From an uncultured Saprospiraceae bacterium (GTDB taxonomy: Bacteria; Bacteroidota; Bacteroidia; Chitinophagales; Saprospiraceae): 5,489 nucleotides of DNA. Below, piece after piece: positions 4,983 to 5,489 of the stretch. Both the position numbers and the translations under genes were made by a program. How positions within the stretch are numbered: the first letter of the stretch is position 1; the number at the start of each line of letters is the position of its first letter. Location: positions 1 through 5,489 of the forward strand of contig CALGLS010000407.1 of assembly GCA_937959375.1 (NCBI GenBank), written 5' to 3'. The notes beneath the pieces were generated by a model. That model was not told where the DNA came from and made no database searches. It saw only the letters and a list, made by a program, of their open reading frames with translations.

Positions 4983-5489
4983 GTTAATACAAATAGAATG
5001 GTTTAAGCTCAGACATTATCGTCCTTTCTGGATTTTGATTGGGATGTTCGTGGTATTGTCAACAGCGATCTGTTCCAGTCTGATGGCCTTTATGACCTAT
5101 CTCAAAAATCAAGGTGCCGACTTTAGAGGCATTGCAGACCCAACGATGATTCCTTTATATGACTTCCCAGATATCTGGCAAAACATAACATACATTGGGG
5201 CCATTCTTAAAATTATTCTGGCCTTCATTGTTGTCATGTCGATCTACAACGAAATTAACCACCGCATCCTCCGACAAAATGTAATTGATGGATTGAGTAA
5301 AGAAGAGTGGTTGGCTTCCAAATTGATATTTATTGGAGCCTTAGCAGGATCGGTCACTTTATTGCTTTTTGTAAATGGATTGATTCTCGGAAGAATATAT
5401 TCACATCCAGATGCGCTGCAATATGCCTTTACCAATTTACAATTTATCGGAGCCTATTTCCTTGATGTTTTTACTTACATGACTTTCGC
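4975..5489 (+). CDS. ABC-2 type permease, 5' part (cut by window end)
   Basis: The frame opens with ATG at 4975, inside the last codons of the ATPase gene, and stays open through 171 codons to the window edge. The N-terminus MIRLIQIEWFKLRHYRPFWIL is typical of ABC-2 permeases: a short amphipathic helix before the first membrane span. Spans are visible at about 17-41, 72-91, 115-138 and starting at 155. The polar stretch between spans two and three (NEINHRILRQNVIDGLSKEEWLASKL, 92-117) matches the cytoplasmic loop of the family. Six spans are expected, so roughly a third of the protein should lie beyond the window. It would form the membrane channel for the adjacent ATPase. Confidence 0.88.
   Translation, partial: MIRLIQIEWFKLRHYRPFWILIGMFVVLSTAICSSLMAFMTYLKNQGADFRGIADPTMIPLYDFPDIWQNITYIGAILKIILAFIVVMSIYNEINHRILRQNVIDGLSKEEWLASKLIFIGALAGSVTLLLFVNGLILGRIYSHPDALQYAFTNLQFIGAYFLDVFTYMTF

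Noticed and set aside
5244..5435. Minus-strand ORF opposite the permease
   Set aside because: The plus frame encodes a continuous ABC-2 permease with membrane spans.

Overview
The window looks like chromosomal DNA from a Bacteroidota bacterium, probably Flavobacteriia or Saprospiria-like. The evidence is a type IX secretion C-terminal sorting domain (YPNP...LPSGAYFLRL), a lipoprotein signal followed by CKK, A-rich leaders without clear Shine-Dalgarno sequences, MKK-type starts, and a short ECF sigma factor beside a small one-TM protein. I cannot name the genus. All genes lie on the plus strand.

Layout. 1-180: no gene; a repeat-rich stretch (three 16-bp units, a GC-rich hairpin, an AT-rich hairpin), then a good match to an ECF-type promoter just before the first gene. 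181-1168: an ECF sigma factor overlapping a small single-pass membrane protein by 20 bp, probably its anti-sigma partner. 1169-1533: a 365-bp gap with a hexamer microsatellite (GTTAGA) and a roughly 250-bp segment bounded by long inverted repeats. 1534-2962: two tandem paralogues of the DUF4252 type, the first with a type IX sorting tail and the second without. 2963-3200: a degenerate hexamer array and a very strong intrinsic terminator. 3201-3442: a probable promoter/leader region with repeated GTTAC motifs. 3443-end: a lipoprotein, an ABC ATPase and an ABC-2 type permease, tightly packed as one operon; the permease is cut by the window end.

How they may work together. The sigma factor and membrane protein form a sigma/anti-sigma-like pair, and the DUF4252 proteins downstream are candidate envelope outputs or sensors. 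The terminator at 3151-3200 separates this block from the lipoprotein/ABC operon, whose lipoprotein may be a distant DUF4252 relative. A shared envelope-stress or export role is inference. Nothing here is a defence system, CRISPR array, insertion sequence with a transposase, or RNA gene that I can recognise.
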